Origin: Nocardioides cynanchi
GTDB lineage: Bacteria > Actinomycetota > Actinomycetes > Propionibacteriales > Nocardioidaceae
Reading direction: 5' to 3'
DNA length: 64,000 nt
Assembly (NCBI RefSeq): GCF_008761635.1
Contig: NZ_CP044344.1
Location: forward strand, 2,976,001 to 3,040,000
Shown here: positions 12,477 to 20,654 of the stretch, in pieces
How positions within the stretch are numbered: position 1 is the first letter of the stretch
How the letters are laid out: each line of letters begins with the position of its first letter
The notes under the pieces: model-generated
The model's input: the letters and a program-made list of their open reading frames with translations, nothing else
The model's database searches: none
Told to the model about the DNA's origin: nothing
Made by a program: the position numbers and the translations under genes

Positions 12477-14120
12477 TCATCGGATCGCCGGGTGGATCCG
12501 ACCGCGGACGTCGTGCTGGGTCTCGATGACCCGGTCGGTGACGGCGTCGACGGCGGTGATGGAGGCTGCACCCCGTCGGGTGCCGATGCGGTCGGGGGTC
12601 ACCACGAGCCAGACCAGGCGACGGCGGACGACGACCCGCCGTGGCCCGTCATGGGTGATGGTCAAGATCCGTAGGAAGGTCGGATGGCCGGCGGTGCTCG
12701 TCGTCCTGTGGGGGCCGAGGGCGGCGCGGACCGCGGCGGGTCGCCCGTACGTCGGTCGTGGCACGGCGACCGGGAAGATCCGCCAGCCGTGCCGTCGAAG
12801 GGACGAAGTGGCGGCGAAGCGCCCGAGGTCCCCCGCGGAGAAGAACAAGGAGATGGACCGACCCAGGTCGACCGGTGTGCCGATCGGGGGAACGCTGAAG
12901 AGGAACGTGCCGGGTTGCTCCCGTGACGGCACCTCCAGCATGCGGGGGCGCAGCCCGGCCCCGGTCGCGATGGTCACCATCTGGCCGAGCGCTGCCCGTC
13001 CCCGCGCGGCGGTGCCGATCGGCACCGTGATCTGGCGCGAGGACACCGGCTGCAGGGAGTTCCGGATCAGGCGCAGCTGGGTCCGGTTGGCCGCCCGGAT
13101 GTGGAAGGAGACGCGGGCCGACGGGACGCGCAGCGTGGTGCTGATGGCGGAGTGGTGGCGGCGCTGCCGGACGGGCACCCCGCTGACCGTGCGCCAGGGG
13201 ACACCGGTGAACGACGCGTTGCCGATCCGCACGAACAGGGTCGGGGGCCCCGTCCGGCAACGATGACCCCTGGTGAGGAGCGCGGTGAAGAGGACGGTCG
13301 GCCGCGAGGGGGTGACGCCGTCGCACGCGACCCGGTCGGTGCCCCACGACCCGGGCACCTGGATCGCCCACCCGTTCAGCCCGACCAGTCGGGTGGCCGG
13401 ACCCGACGGGTGCTGGGCCCAGGGCGGTGCCGGTCCGGGTGCTGCCGCGGCAGGAGTGTCGGTGACCAGGGCGCGGACCACGTGCACGGCCCCGGAGATG
13501 AGGAGGACGGCGGCGAGCACGCCGGCGGTGGCCGCGAGAGTGCGTCGCCGCCGGCCACGTCGTACGTCGTGGGCGGAGGCCAGCAGGTGCGGAGGGGGCA
13601 GGCTCATCAGCTGGTCGGCGCGGTGCTGCTCGACCAGCTCGACCAGCTGCTGCTCGCTCAGGGGTGGGTGCAGCGCCGTCAGGGCCTCCCGGGTCCGCTG
13701 GAGCGCCAGCTCGGGGCGGACGTCGAGGACCTCGGCCACACTCAGCTCGTCGAGCTCGGCCACGTAGCGCAGCACGAGCGCGTCCCGGTGCCGCGGGTCG
13801 AGCGGCAGCAGCGCGCGGACGAGCGACGATGCGTCGTCGGGCACCTCGTCGTCCGCGGCCGGTGGTTCGTCGAGGATCCCCACGTCACCGCGCCAGGGCC
13901 GGCCGCTCGACCCGTGGATCAGCCCGAGCAGCCGGGTCAGGACGTCGAGGTCGGCCCGATCGTCCTGCCAGACCCGGGCCCAGCGCTGGTAGGTGCCGAC
14001 CAGCGCGTCGGTGACGACGTCCTCGGCGCGCTCGGTGGCGCAGCCGAGCAGCAGAGCGGTCCGGACCAGCATCGACCAGTGCGTGCCGACGTACGCCGTG
14101 AAGTCGTCGTCGGTGCTCAT
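12477..14120 (-). CDS. Sigma-factor-like protein fused to membrane segment and extracytoplasmic domain
   Basis: A 547-residue protein. Residues ~7-50 (FTAYVGTHWSMLVRTALLLG and following) resemble sigma-70 region 2 of the SigE-type ECF group. Residues ~100-150 (LPLDPRHRDALVLRYVAELDELSVAEVLDV) resemble region 4. A single membrane helix follows an Arg cluster (about 194-217, TLAATAGVLAAVLLISGAVH). The remaining ~330 residues should be outside the cell, with Trp/Cys-containing segments such as NGWAIQVPGSWGTDRVAC. Its ATG is 18 bases after the dnaA stop with GGAGG at good spacing, so it is likely co-transcribed with dnaA. Sigma activity is unproven; the sigma-like part could be degenerate. Its placement between dnaA and dnaN is unusual. 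Confidence 0.75.
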   Translation of the reverse strand: MSTDDDFTAYVGTHWSMLVRTALLLGCATERAEDVVTDALVGTYQRWARVWQDDRADLDVLTRLLGLIHGSSGRPWRGDVGILDEPPAADDEVPDDASSLVRALLPLDPRHRDALVLRYVAELDELSVAEVLDVRPELALQRTREALTALHPPLSEQQLVELVEQHRADQLMSLPPPHLLASAHDVRRGRRRRTLAATAGVLAAVLLISGAVHVVRALVTDTPAAAAPGPAPPWAQHPSGPATRLVGLNGWAIQVPGSWGTDRVACDGVTPSRPTVLFTALLTRGHRCRTGPPTLFVRIGNASFTGVPWRTVSGVPVRQRRHHSAISTTLRVPSARVSFHIRAANRTQLRLIRNSLQPVSSRQITVPIGTAARGRAALGQMVTIATGAGLRPRMLEVPSREQPGTFLFSVPPIGTPVDLGRSISLFFSAGDLGRFAATSSLRRHGWRIFPVAVPRPTYGRPAAVRAALGPHRTTSTAGHPTFLRILTITHDGPRRVVVRRRLVWLVVTPDRIGTRRGAASITAVDAVTDRVIETQHDVRGRIHPAIR

Positions 14121-14138
14121 CGTGCCTCCGTCAGCGGG

Positions 14139-15551
14139 TCACGACTGTCGCGCCTGCATCTTGACCCGGTTGGTCAGCTCGCTGACCTGGTTGAAGACCG
14201 CCCGGCGCTCGGCGAGGAGCTGGTTGATCTTGCGGTCGGCGTACATCACCGTCGTGTGGTCGCGGTTGCCGAACTGCGCGCCGATCTTGGGCAGGGAGAG
14301 GTCGGTGAGCTCGCGGCACAGGTACATCGCGATCTGGCGGGCCATCACCAGGTGCCGGCCGCGGCTGGGCCCGGTCAGCTCGTCGATCGAGAGGCCGAAG
14401 TACGCCGCGGTCTGGGCGATGATCAGCGCCGCGGTGATCTCGGGCTCGCCGCCCTCCGGGATCAGGTCCTTGAGGACGATCTCGGCCAGGGTCATGTCGA
14501 CCTCCTGGCGGTTGAGGTTGGCGAACGCGGTGACCCGGATCAGGGCACCCTCGAGCTCGCGGATGTTGGTCTGGATCTTGCTGGCGATGAACTCCAGGAC
14601 GTCGGCGGGCGCCGAGAGCCGGTCCATCGCGGCCTTCTTGCGCAGGATCGCGATCCGGGTCTCGAGGTCGGGCGGCTGGACGTCGGTGATCAGGCCCCAC
14701 TCGAACCGGTTGCGCAACCGGTCCTCGAGCGCCTCGAGCCGTTTGGGGGCGCGGTCGGAGGTGAGCACGATCTGCTTGTTGGCGTTGTGCAGCGTGTTGA
14801 AGGTGTGGAAGAACTCCTCCTGGGTCTGGGTCTTGCCCTCCAGGAACTGGATGTCGTCGATCAGCAGCACGTCGACATCGCGGTAGCGGCGCTTGAAGCG
14901 GTCCTGCCGGTCGTCGCGGATCGCGTTGATGAACTCGTTGGTGAACTCCTCGCTCGACACGTAGCGCACCTTGGCGCCGTTGTAGAGGGAGCGGACGTAG
15001 TGCCCGATCGCGTGCAGCAGGTGGGTCTTGCCCAGCCCGGAGTCGCCGTAGACGAGCAGCGGGTTGTAGGCCTTGCCCGGAGCCTCGGCCACCGCGACGG
15101 CCGCCGCGTGGGGGAACCGGTTGGACGAGCCGATCACGAAGGTCTCGAAGGCGTACTTGGGGTTCAGCCGGGTCTCGCCCGCCGGGGGCCGTTGCGCCGC
15201 GTCGTGCTGGGCCGGGGTGGGATTGTCGATCTGTCTATCTGTCGACATATCGCTAGGTGGATTGATCGGTTCGGGGCTGGACTGGGTGCCGACGTGCCCC
15301 TCGCCGAGGGTCGGGTTGACGGTGACCGCCAGCCGGATCTCGTGGCCGAAGATCGCGGTCAGCGCGTCCTCGAGCTGGCCGCGCAGCCGGCCCTCGAGCT
15401 GGGTCCGGGTGAAGTCGTCGGCGACCGCGATGATCGCGGTGTTGCCGTGCAGTGTCACCGGTTCGCTGGCGCGGACCCAGGCCTGCTGGTTGGGCTGGAG
15501 CTCGTCGACCACGCGCTGCCAGGCGGCAGCCAGATCTGCGTCGCTGTCCAC
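14139..15551 (-). CDS. dnaA: Chromosomal replication initiator DnaA
   Basis: A 470-residue AAA+ initiator that binds DnaA boxes, melts the origin and recruits helicase. Domain I starts [20 protein letters not shown]. Domain II is a short linker (residues ~90-125). Domain III has Walker [12 protein letters not shown] (about residue 170) and Walker [11 protein letters not shown]. Domain IV ends with the DNA-binding signature [19 protein letters not shown] at 15551 was selected: upstream in-frame sequence is non-homologous and fills the dnaA-rpmH control region. Its ribosome site is weak. A DnaA-box-like CTGTCCACA (15544-15552) overlaps the start codon, suggesting autoregulation. Confidence 0.97.
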   Translation of the reverse strand: MDSDADLAAAWQRVVDELQPNQQAWVRASEPVTLHGNTAIIAVADDFTRTQLEGRLRGQLEDALTAIFGHEIRLAVTVNPTLGEGHVGTQSSPEPINPPSDMSTDRQIDNPTPAQHDAAQRPPAGETRLNPKYAFETFVIGSSNRFPHAAAVAVAEAPGKAYNPLLVYGDSGLGKTHLLHAIGHYVRSLYNGAKVRYVSSEEFTNEFINAIRDDRQDRFKRRYRDVDVLLIDDIQFLEGKTQTQEEFFHTFNTLHNANKQIVLTSDRAPKRLEALEDRLRNRFEWGLITDVQPPDLETRIAILRKKAAMDRLSAPADVLEFIASKIQTNIRELEGALIRVTAFANLNRQEVDMTLAEIVLKDLIPEGGEPEITAALIIAQTAAYFGLSIDELTGPSRGRHLVMARQIAMYLCRELTDLSLPKIGAQFGNRDHTTVMYADRKINQLLAERRAVFNQVSELTNRVKMQARQS

Positions 15552-16172
15552 AGGTTGTCCCGCTCTCTTCGATCGCCCGTACCCGGGGTGCGGCAACCCG
15601 CCGCGCACGCCGGGGCGCCGGATGCGTTCCACAGGTTTGTCCACACCTTGTGAACCTGGCCGCTGCCTTGTGGAAACAGCCTGCCGAGACGCCAACGGCG
15701 AGCCGGCGGAAACCGGATCGCCGCAGGTCAGAAGCCCATTCGGGACAGATGACCGCGGTTGCGCCCATCCGCCGGACCGACCCCGGACCGAACGCGGGGA
15801 AACTCGACGAGCCTCGAACATAACCTCCCGGAGGGGGCCCGGGCAATACGCTATCCACAGGCTGTCGGGGCCGGCTGGCGACGGCGTCGCAGGCCGCCAC
15901 CGACCCCGGAAATCTGCGGCCCGGCTCGGGGCCGGCCCGCGCGGTCCGGGCGATTTGACGGTGGAATCGCGCGGAGCGTACCGTTCGTCGGTCACCCGGT
16001 GTCGACGGGTGCCGCATGTCCACGGCTCGACCCGGCTGGTCCGGGACAGATGCGTGGACGGGCGGTGCCGGTGCGAACCCGAGGTCCCGCACCAGTGCTG
16101 TCCGACGTCATCGGGCGTTTGTCTGGTTCGACCGCCGGCGTGATGCCCCTGAACTACATCGGAGTGATGCTC
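15552..16172. other. dnaA-rpmH intergenic region with DnaA-box-like sites
   Basis: A 621-base divergent control region between dnaA (minus) and rpmH (plus). DnaA-like sites: CGTTCCACA (15625-15633), a perfect TTGTCCACA (15637-15645), TTTCCACAA on the minus strand (15676-15668) and CTATCCACA (15851-15859), plus CTGTCCACA overlapping the dnaA start. This looks like a second cluster upstream of dnaA, as in bipartite origins. The rest is GC-rich without a recognisable gene. It should contain the dnaA and rpmH promoters. Confidence 0.6.
15955..15984 (+). promoter_or_regulatory. Candidate rpmH promoter
   Basis: TTGACG (15955-15960) and TACCGT (15979-15984) are separated by 18 bases on the plus strand, about 190 bases before rpmH. 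The -35 is good and the -10 is moderate. Transcription from here would serve rpmH-rnpA-yidD-yidC. No experimental support. Confidence 0.35.
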
Positions 16173-16310
16173 GTGAGCAAGCGTACCTACCAGCCGAACA
16201 ACCGCCGGCGCCACAAGGTGCACGGCTTCCGGCTGCGCATGCGCACCCGCGCCGGTCGTTCCATCCTGTCCTCCCGGCGGCGCAAGGGCCGCAAGAGCCT
16301 CGCGGTCTGA
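16173..16310 (+). CDS. rpmH: 50S ribosomal protein L34
   Basis: A 45-residue basic protein matching L34 end to end: [19 protein letters not shown] then [20 protein letters not shown]. It is a structural component of the large subunit. GTG at 16173 has GGAG eight bases upstream. The in-frame ATG at 16167 sits too close to that ribosome site. It leads the conserved rpmH-rnpA-yidD-yidC-jag-rsmG run. Confidence 0.98.
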   Translation: MSKRTYQPNNRRRHKVHGFRLRMRTRAGRSILSSRRRKGRKSLAV

Positions 16311-16342
16311 TCCTCGACCCGACTGGCTCGTGACCCGGACCT

Positions 16343-16699
16343 GTGCTGCCGGCGACGCATCGACTCACCCGAGGTGGTGACCTGCGGCGCGTCTCCCGCA
16401 CCGGTCAACGCGCCGGCTCCGGCTCCCTCGTCGTGCACGTCGTGCTCGCCGACGCGCAGGGGCCGGCCCGGATCGGGTTCGTGGTCAGTCGAGCCGTGGG
16501 CAACTCCGTGGTCCGCCATCGTGTCCAGCGCCGTCTCCGTCATCTGTGCCGTGAGCGTCTCGGCGACCTCCCACCCGGGTGTGAGCTCGTCGTGCGGGCC
16601 CTCGCCCCGTCGGCGTTCGCGTCGTACGCGGAACTCGGCGCCGACCTCGACCGTTGTCTGCAACGGGGCCTGGTCCGCAGGCCCGGGACGGTGAGCTGA
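16343..16699 (+). CDS. rnpA: Ribonuclease P protein component
   Basis: A 118-residue basic protein that assists RNase P RNA in trimming tRNA 5' leaders. The family core is [26 protein letters not shown], here split as [18 protein letters not shown] followed by VQRRLRHL, matching the RNR signature of RnpA. It begins with GTG, 32 bases after rpmH. Length and position are canonical. Confidence 0.96.
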   Translation: MLPATHRLTRGGDLRRVSRTGQRAGSGSLVVHVVLADAQGPARIGFVVSRAVGNSVVRHRVQRRLRHLCRERLGDLPPGCELVVRALAPSAFASYAELGADLDRCLQRGLVRRPGTVS

Positions 16700-16701
16700 G
16701 C

Positions 16702-16968
16702 GTGCGGTTCCTGACCCTGCTGACCCGGATCCCGCAGTACCTGCTGATCGGTGTGCTCCGCCTGTACCGCCTGGCGATCAGCCCGCTGTACGGCCAGGTC
16801 TGCCGCTACCACCCGTCCTGCTCCGCCTACGCCCTCGGCTCGGTGACCGAGTACGGCGCCGTCCGGGGTGTCTGGATGTCCGCCCGCCGACTGCTGCGCT
16901 GCCATCCCTGGGCGCCCGGCGGCTACGACCCCGTGCCACCGCGCACGACTCCCAACCAAGGAGCCTGA
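16702..16968 (+). CDS. yidD: Membrane protein insertion efficiency factor YidD
   Basis: An 88-residue protein of the YidD family, associated with membrane insertion by YidC. Diagnostic motif: YRLAISPLYGQVCRYHPSCS with conserved cysteines, then YGAVRGVWMSARRLLRCHPW and GGYDPVP. An amphipathic N-terminus would place it at the inner face of the membrane. GTG at 16702 is two bases after the rnpA stop. The frame is open upstream within rnpA, but homology begins at this start. Confidence 0.94.
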   Translation: MRFLTLLTRIPQYLLIGVLRLYRLAISPLYGQVCRYHPSCSAYALGSVTEYGAVRGVWMSARRLLRCHPWAPGGYDPVPPRTTPNQGA

Positions 16969-16971
16969 CCC

Positions 16972-18042
16972 GTGCATTTCCTCGGCACCATCGGCCACTT
17001 CATCCTGACACCGCTCTACTACGCCATCTCGGTGGTGCTGGTCGGCTGGCACAGCCTGTTCAGCCTGTTCCTGCCCAAGGACGGCGGGATGTCGTGGGTG
17101 CTCTCGATCATCGGGCTGACCCTGGTGATCCGGGCGGCCCTGATCCCGCTGTTCGTCAAGCAGATCAAGTCCAGCCGGAACATGCAGCTGATCCAGCCCA
17201 AGGTCAAGGAGCTGCAGAAGAAGTACGGCCACGACCGTGAGCGCCTGGCCGCGGAGACGATGACGCTCTACCGCGAGACCGGCACCAACCCGTTCGCCGC
17301 CTGTCTGCCGCTGCTGGTGCAGATGCCGATCTTCATCGCGCTGTTCCGGCTGCTGGACCACGCGGCCAAGAACAAGACCGGGCAGGGCGTGCTCACCACG
17401 AAGCTCGCTACCAGCTTCGGTGAGGCCAAGCTGTTCGGGACGGTCCCGATCTCGGCGACCTTCGTCAAGCCGGACGGCGTGCTCGGGGTCCAGATCCTGG
17501 CCGCCATTCTGGTGCTGGCGATGACCGCCACCACCTTCCTGACCCAGCGCCAGCTGATGAGCAAGAACATGCCGGCCGACGCGCTGAGCGGGCCGTACGC
17601 CCAGCAGCAGAAGATGCTCCTCTACGTGCTGCCCGTGGTCTTCGCCGTGGGTGGCGTGGCCTTCCCGATCGGCGTGCTCTTCTACTGGACCACGACCAAC
17701 CTGTGGACGATGGGCCAGCAGTTCTACGTGATCCGCCGCAACCCGGCGCCGGGCACGCCCGCGTTCGACGCGAAGCTGAAGCGCGACCGGGCCAAGGGCA
17801 AGGTCACCGAGGTGGCCGAGGAAGAGGCGCTGGAGGATGCCGTGGAGCATCCGACCGAGCAGCGCAAGCGCCAGCAGCCCAAGAAGATGACGCGGGAGCA
17901 GCGCAGGCGGGCCGCGCAGCGTCCGCCCCAGCGGGAGCCGGGCGAGAAGGATTCGGGCCAGACCGAACCGGGCCCAGCGGAGCCAGGCCAGTCCGAGCCG
18001 GGCGACGCGGACGACATCGACGATGAGGGGAAGCCAGCATGA
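16972..18042 (+). CDS. yidC: Membrane protein insertase YidC
   Basis: A 356-residue Oxa1-family insertase that places proteins into the cytoplasmic membrane alone or with SecYEG. It has the short Gram-positive-type form: an N-terminal membrane segment, then LTLVIRAALIPLFVKQIKSS with the groove Arg, a coiled-coil loop, FAACLLPL-like PFAACLPLLVQMPIFIALFR, and two further membrane pairs. The C-terminal ~80 residues are charged and low-complexity. GTG at 16972 has AAGGAG upstream. The stop overlaps the jag start by four bases. Confidence 0.97.
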   Translation: MHFLGTIGHFILTPLYYAISVVLVGWHSLFSLFLPKDGGMSWVLSIIGLTLVIRAALIPLFVKQIKSSRNMQLIQPKVKELQKKYGHDRERLAAETMTLYRETGTNPFAACLPLLVQMPIFIALFRLLDHAAKNKTGQGVLTTKLATSFGEAKLFGTVPISATFVKPDGVLGVQILAAILVLAMTATTFLTQRQLMSKNMPADALSGPYAQQQKMLLYVLPVVFAVGGVAFPIGVLFYWTTTNLWTMGQQFYVIRRNPAPGTPAFDAKLKRDRAKGKVTEVAEEEALEDAVEHPTEQRKRQQPKKMTREQRRRAAQRPPQREPGEKDSGQTEPGPAEPGQSEPGDADDIDDEGKPA

Positions 18043-18722
18043 GCGAGACCGAGACCCAGGCCGACGGCACGGAGTTCGACGGCACCGAGTTCGACGGCAC
18101 GGAGACCGAGGCCACCGAGAGCAACGACCTCGGGGTCGAGGAGCCAGCGGCGGACCTCGAGGGCCCGGATGACGACGCGGTCGAGGAGACCGGCGACGAC
18201 GCCGCCGGGGAGCCCGTTGACGCGTCCGACGACGACCTCGCCGGAGAGCCGGGCCGCCCGTCGCTGCACGACCGCCTCGAGCACGAGGGTGACGTCGCCG
18301 CGGACTACCTCGAGGAGCTGCTCGACATCGCCGATCTGGACGGTGACCTGGACATGGACGTCGAGGGCGACCGGGCCGCGGTCTCGATCGTCGGCGCCGA
18401 CCTGACCCACCTGGTGGGCGAGCGAGGCGAGGTGCTGGACGCGCTGCAGGAGCTGACCCGGCTGGCGGTCTACCGCGAGACCGGCGAGCGTTCCCGCCTG
18501 ATGCTGGACATCTCCGGTCATCGCGCCGAGCTGCGTCGCCAGCTCGAGGAGCTGGCCGGCACCACGGTGGCCCAGGTGAAGCAGAGCGGCGAGAAGGTCG
18601 CGCTGCGTGCGATGTCGCCGTTCGAGCGCAAGGTGGTGCACGACGCCGTCGCCGCCGCGGGCCTGGTCTCGGAGTCCGAGGGTGTCGAGCCGCGGCGCTA
18701 CGTGGTCGTTCTGCCGGCCTGA
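18039..18722 (+). CDS. jag: Jag/KhpB RNA-binding protein
   Basis: A 227-residue protein with an acidic, repetitive N-terminus (DGTEFDGTEFDGTETEATE) of about 75 residues. A KH-like domain follows (VSIVGADLTHLVGERGEVLDALQELTRLAV region) and then an R3H domain ending SPFERKVVHDAVAAAGLVSES. KhpB/Jag binds RNA and in Gram-positive bacteria affects cell elongation and wall synthesis. Its ATG overlaps the yidC stop as ATGA, so translation is probably coupled. The acidic leader is typical of actinobacterial Jag. Confidence 0.93.
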   Translation: MSETETQADGTEFDGTEFDGTETEATESNDLGVEEPAADLEGPDDDAVEETGDDAAGEPVDASDDDLAGEPGRPSLHDRLEHEGDVAADYLEELLDIADLDGDLDMDVEGDRAAVSIVGADLTHLVGERGEVLDALQELTRLAVYRETGERSRLMLDISGHRAELRRQLEELAGTTVAQVKQSGEKVALRAMSPFERKVVHDAVAAAGLVSESEGVEPRRYVVVLPA

Positions 18723-18723
18723 G

Positions 18724-19434
18724 ATGGCCGATGTTTCACGTGAAACACCGGAGCCGGACCCCGCGCTGATCACGGCCGTCTTCGCTCCGGACCGGCTGCC
18801 GGCCCTCCGGAGGTACGTCGCACTGCTGGCCGGGGACGGAGTGGACCGGGGCCTGATCGGCCCCCGCGAGGTGCCCCGGCTGTGGGACCGACACGTGGTG
18901 AACTGTGGGCTGCTCGCTCCGCTGCTGCCCGAGGGTGCTCGGGTGGCTGACCTGGGCTCGGGAGCCGGTCTGCCGGGCCTGGTGCTGGCGATCGCCCGCC
19001 CCGACCTGGCGGTGACCCTGGTGGAGCCGATGCTGCGGCGGACCACCTTCCTGAACGAGGCGTGCGAGGCGCTGCACCTCGAGCGGGTGCAGGTGGTCCG
19101 CGGTCGCGCCCAGGAGCTGGTCGGCGAGCGGTTCGACGTGGTCACCGCCCGGGCCCTGGCGCCACTCCCGAAGCTGCTCACCTGGGCGCTGCCCCTGGTG
19201 GCCCCGGGCGGCGCCCTGCTCGCCCTGAAGGGCTCCTCGGCGGCCGACGAGGTGACGGCGTCGGCCGACGAGCTGGGGCGATGGCGTGCTTCGGCCGAGG
19301 TGCTGAGCCTGTCGGTGCCGGGCTCCTCGATCACCACCGTGGTCCGGGTGGTCCCGGGCCGGACCACGGCGATAGGTTGGCGACCCGACCCCGCACCAGG
19401 ATCGTCGCGCCCGAAACGGAGGAAGCGCTCGTGA
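18724..19434 (+). CDS. rsmG: 16S rRNA 7-methylguanosine methyltransferase RsmG
   Basis: A 236-residue SAM-dependent enzyme methylating N7 of G527 in 16S rRNA (E. coli numbering). Key motifs are GPREVPRLWDRHVVNCGLL and the SAM-binding VADLGSGAGLPGLVLAIARP. ATG at 18724 follows the jag stop by one base. The first codons (DVSRETPE) are shaped by an embedded parS site. The C-terminal 20 residues are basic. It is the usual neighbour of parA. Confidence 0.96.
   Translation: MADVSRETPEPDPALITAVFAPDRLPALRRYVALLAGDGVDRGLIGPREVPRLWDRHVVNCGLLAPLLPEGARVADLGSGAGLPGLVLAIARPDLAVTLVEPMLRRTTFLNEACEALHLERVQVVRGRAQELVGERFDVVTARALAPLPKLLTWALPLVAPGGALLALKGSSAADEVTASADELGRWRASAEVLSLSVPGSSITTVVRVVPGRTTAIGWRPDPAPGSSRPKRRKRS
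18732..18747. other. parS centromere site (perfect)
   Basis: TGTTTCACGTGAAACA is the exact 16-bp palindromic parS consensus bound by ParB. It lies in the first codons of rsmG, 1.9 kb from parB and a few kb from the origin, the expected place for ParB loading and segregation. Confidence 0.95.
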
Positions 19435-20654
19435 GCCACCAGCAGGTCGACCATCCGGCGGCGCGCAGCTACGGCGACCTCGGCTGGCCGTCCGAGACCG
19501 GGTCCGGATCTGGCGGCGCGGAGTTATCCACCGGTCTGGGATGGCCCGCTGAGCGTGAGCGTCCACAGGTTTCCCCTAGTTATCCACAGCCGGGTGGGAC
19601 TAGACCGACTACCGAGGGGACTAGTCCCGTTTCACGTGAAACCGAGCCGGCCACGACGGCAGGGGCCGTCACCGCCGCCGCCGACCCCCCGATGAGCACG
19701 TCGGCGCCCTCGGCGTACCGGACGGCCGGCGAGCTCGCCGCCGCCAGCACCGGGCTGGACGACGACACCACGCCCCTGGCCCGAGCCGCGGCGGACACCG
19801 TCCTGGCCCGGCAGGCCGCCGGCCAACGGCCGCCGCTGCCGCGGCCCGAGCGCACCCGGGTGATGGTGGTGGCCAACCAGAAGGGCGGCGTGGGCAAGAC
19901 CACGACGACCGTGAACGTCGCGGCCGCCCTGGCCCAGCTCGGCCAGCGGGTCCTGGTGATCGACCTGGACCCGCAGGGGAACGCCTCTACGGCTCTGGGG
20001 GTCGCCCACCAGCGTGGCGTGCCCTCGACGTACGACGCCCTGGTCGACGGCGAGCCCCTGGCCGACGTGACCACCGCGTCCCCCGACCTGCCGCTGCTGC
20101 ACGTCGTCCCGGCCACGATCGACCTGGCCGGCGCGGAGATCGAGCTGGTCAGCGTGGTCGCCCGGGAGAACCGCCTCCGGCGGGCGATCGCCGGCCATGC
20201 CCTGATCGGCTCGGCGGAGGCGGCCGGCGACGACCGCTACGACTTCGTCTTCATCGACTGCCCGCCGTCCCTGGGCCTGCTGACCCTGAACGCACTGGTC
20301 GCCGGGGCCGAGATGCTGATCCCGATCCAGGCCGAGTACTACGCCCTCGAGGGGCTCGGCCAGCTGATCGAGACCGTGGAGATGGTGCGGGCCCACCTCA
20401 ACCCCGGGCTGGCGATCTCCACCATCCTGGTCACGATGTACGACGCCCGCACCCGGCTGGCCTCGGGCGTCGCCCAGGAGGTCCGGTCCCACTTCGGTGA
20501 CCAGGTGCTGCGCACCTCGATCCCGCGCTCGGTGCGAGTCTCCGAGGCGCCGTCCTACGGGCAGACCGTGATGACCTACGACCCGGCGTCCCCGGGAGCA
20601 TTGTCCTATCTCGAGGCGGCTCGGGAGATCGCCAGGAAGGGTGCCCCGCGATGA
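19431..20654 (+). CDS. parA: Chromosome-partitioning ATPase ParA
   Basis: A 407-residue ParA/Soj ATPase that moves ParB-parS complexes. The deviant Walker A is [20 protein letters not shown] (about residue 148), Walker A' includes [11 protein letters not shown], and the C-terminus has [17 protein letters not shown]. About 140 residues precede the ATPase; this low-complexity leader contains PVSRETEP, encoded over a parS site, as in mycobacterial ParA. GTG at 19431 overlaps the rsmG stop by four bases with GGAGGAAG upstream. A later start at 19692 (MSTSAPSA) is possible and would leave a 260-base non-coding gap. Confidence 0.95.
   Translation: MSHQQVDHPAARSYGDLGWPSETGSGSGGAELSTGLGWPAERERPQVSPSYPQPGGTRPTTEGTSPVSRETEPATTAGAVTAAADPPMSTSAPSAYRTAGELAAASTGLDDDTTPLARAAADTVLARQAAGQRPPLPRPERTRVMVVANQKGGVGKTTTTVNVAAALAQLGQRVLVIDLDPQGNASTALGVAHQRGVPSTYDALVDGEPLADVTTASPDLPLLHVVPATIDLAGAEIELVSVVARENRLRRAIAGHALIGSAEAAGDDRYDFVFIDCPPSLGLLTLNALVAGAEMLIPIQAEYYALEGLGQLIETVEMVRAHLNPGLAISTILVTMYDARTRLASGVAQEVRSHFGDQVLRTSIPRSVRVSEAPSYGQTVMTYDPASPGALSYLEAAREIARKGAPR
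19524..19588. other. DnaA-box-like sites within the parA leader
   Basis: Three sites on the plus strand within 65 bases: TTATCCACC (19524-19532), GCGTCCACA (19559-19567) and the perfect TTATCCACA (19580-19588). They sit in sequence encoding the low-complexity start of ParA, 40 bases before the second parS. Whether DnaA binds is untested. Confidence 0.5.
19628..19643. other. parS-like site (14 of 16)
   Basis: CGTTTCACGTGAAACC keeps the whole 14-bp palindromic core GTTTCACGTGAAAC and differs from the consensus only at the two outer bases. It encodes PVSRETE in the parA leader. A parS at this place in parA is also present in mycobacteria. Confidence 0.88.

Noticed and set aside
15552..16223. 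Long N-terminal extension of DnaA reaching toward rpmH
   Set aside because: The extension lies over box-rich non-coding DNA and overlaps the rpmH start; family homology begins at GTG 15551.
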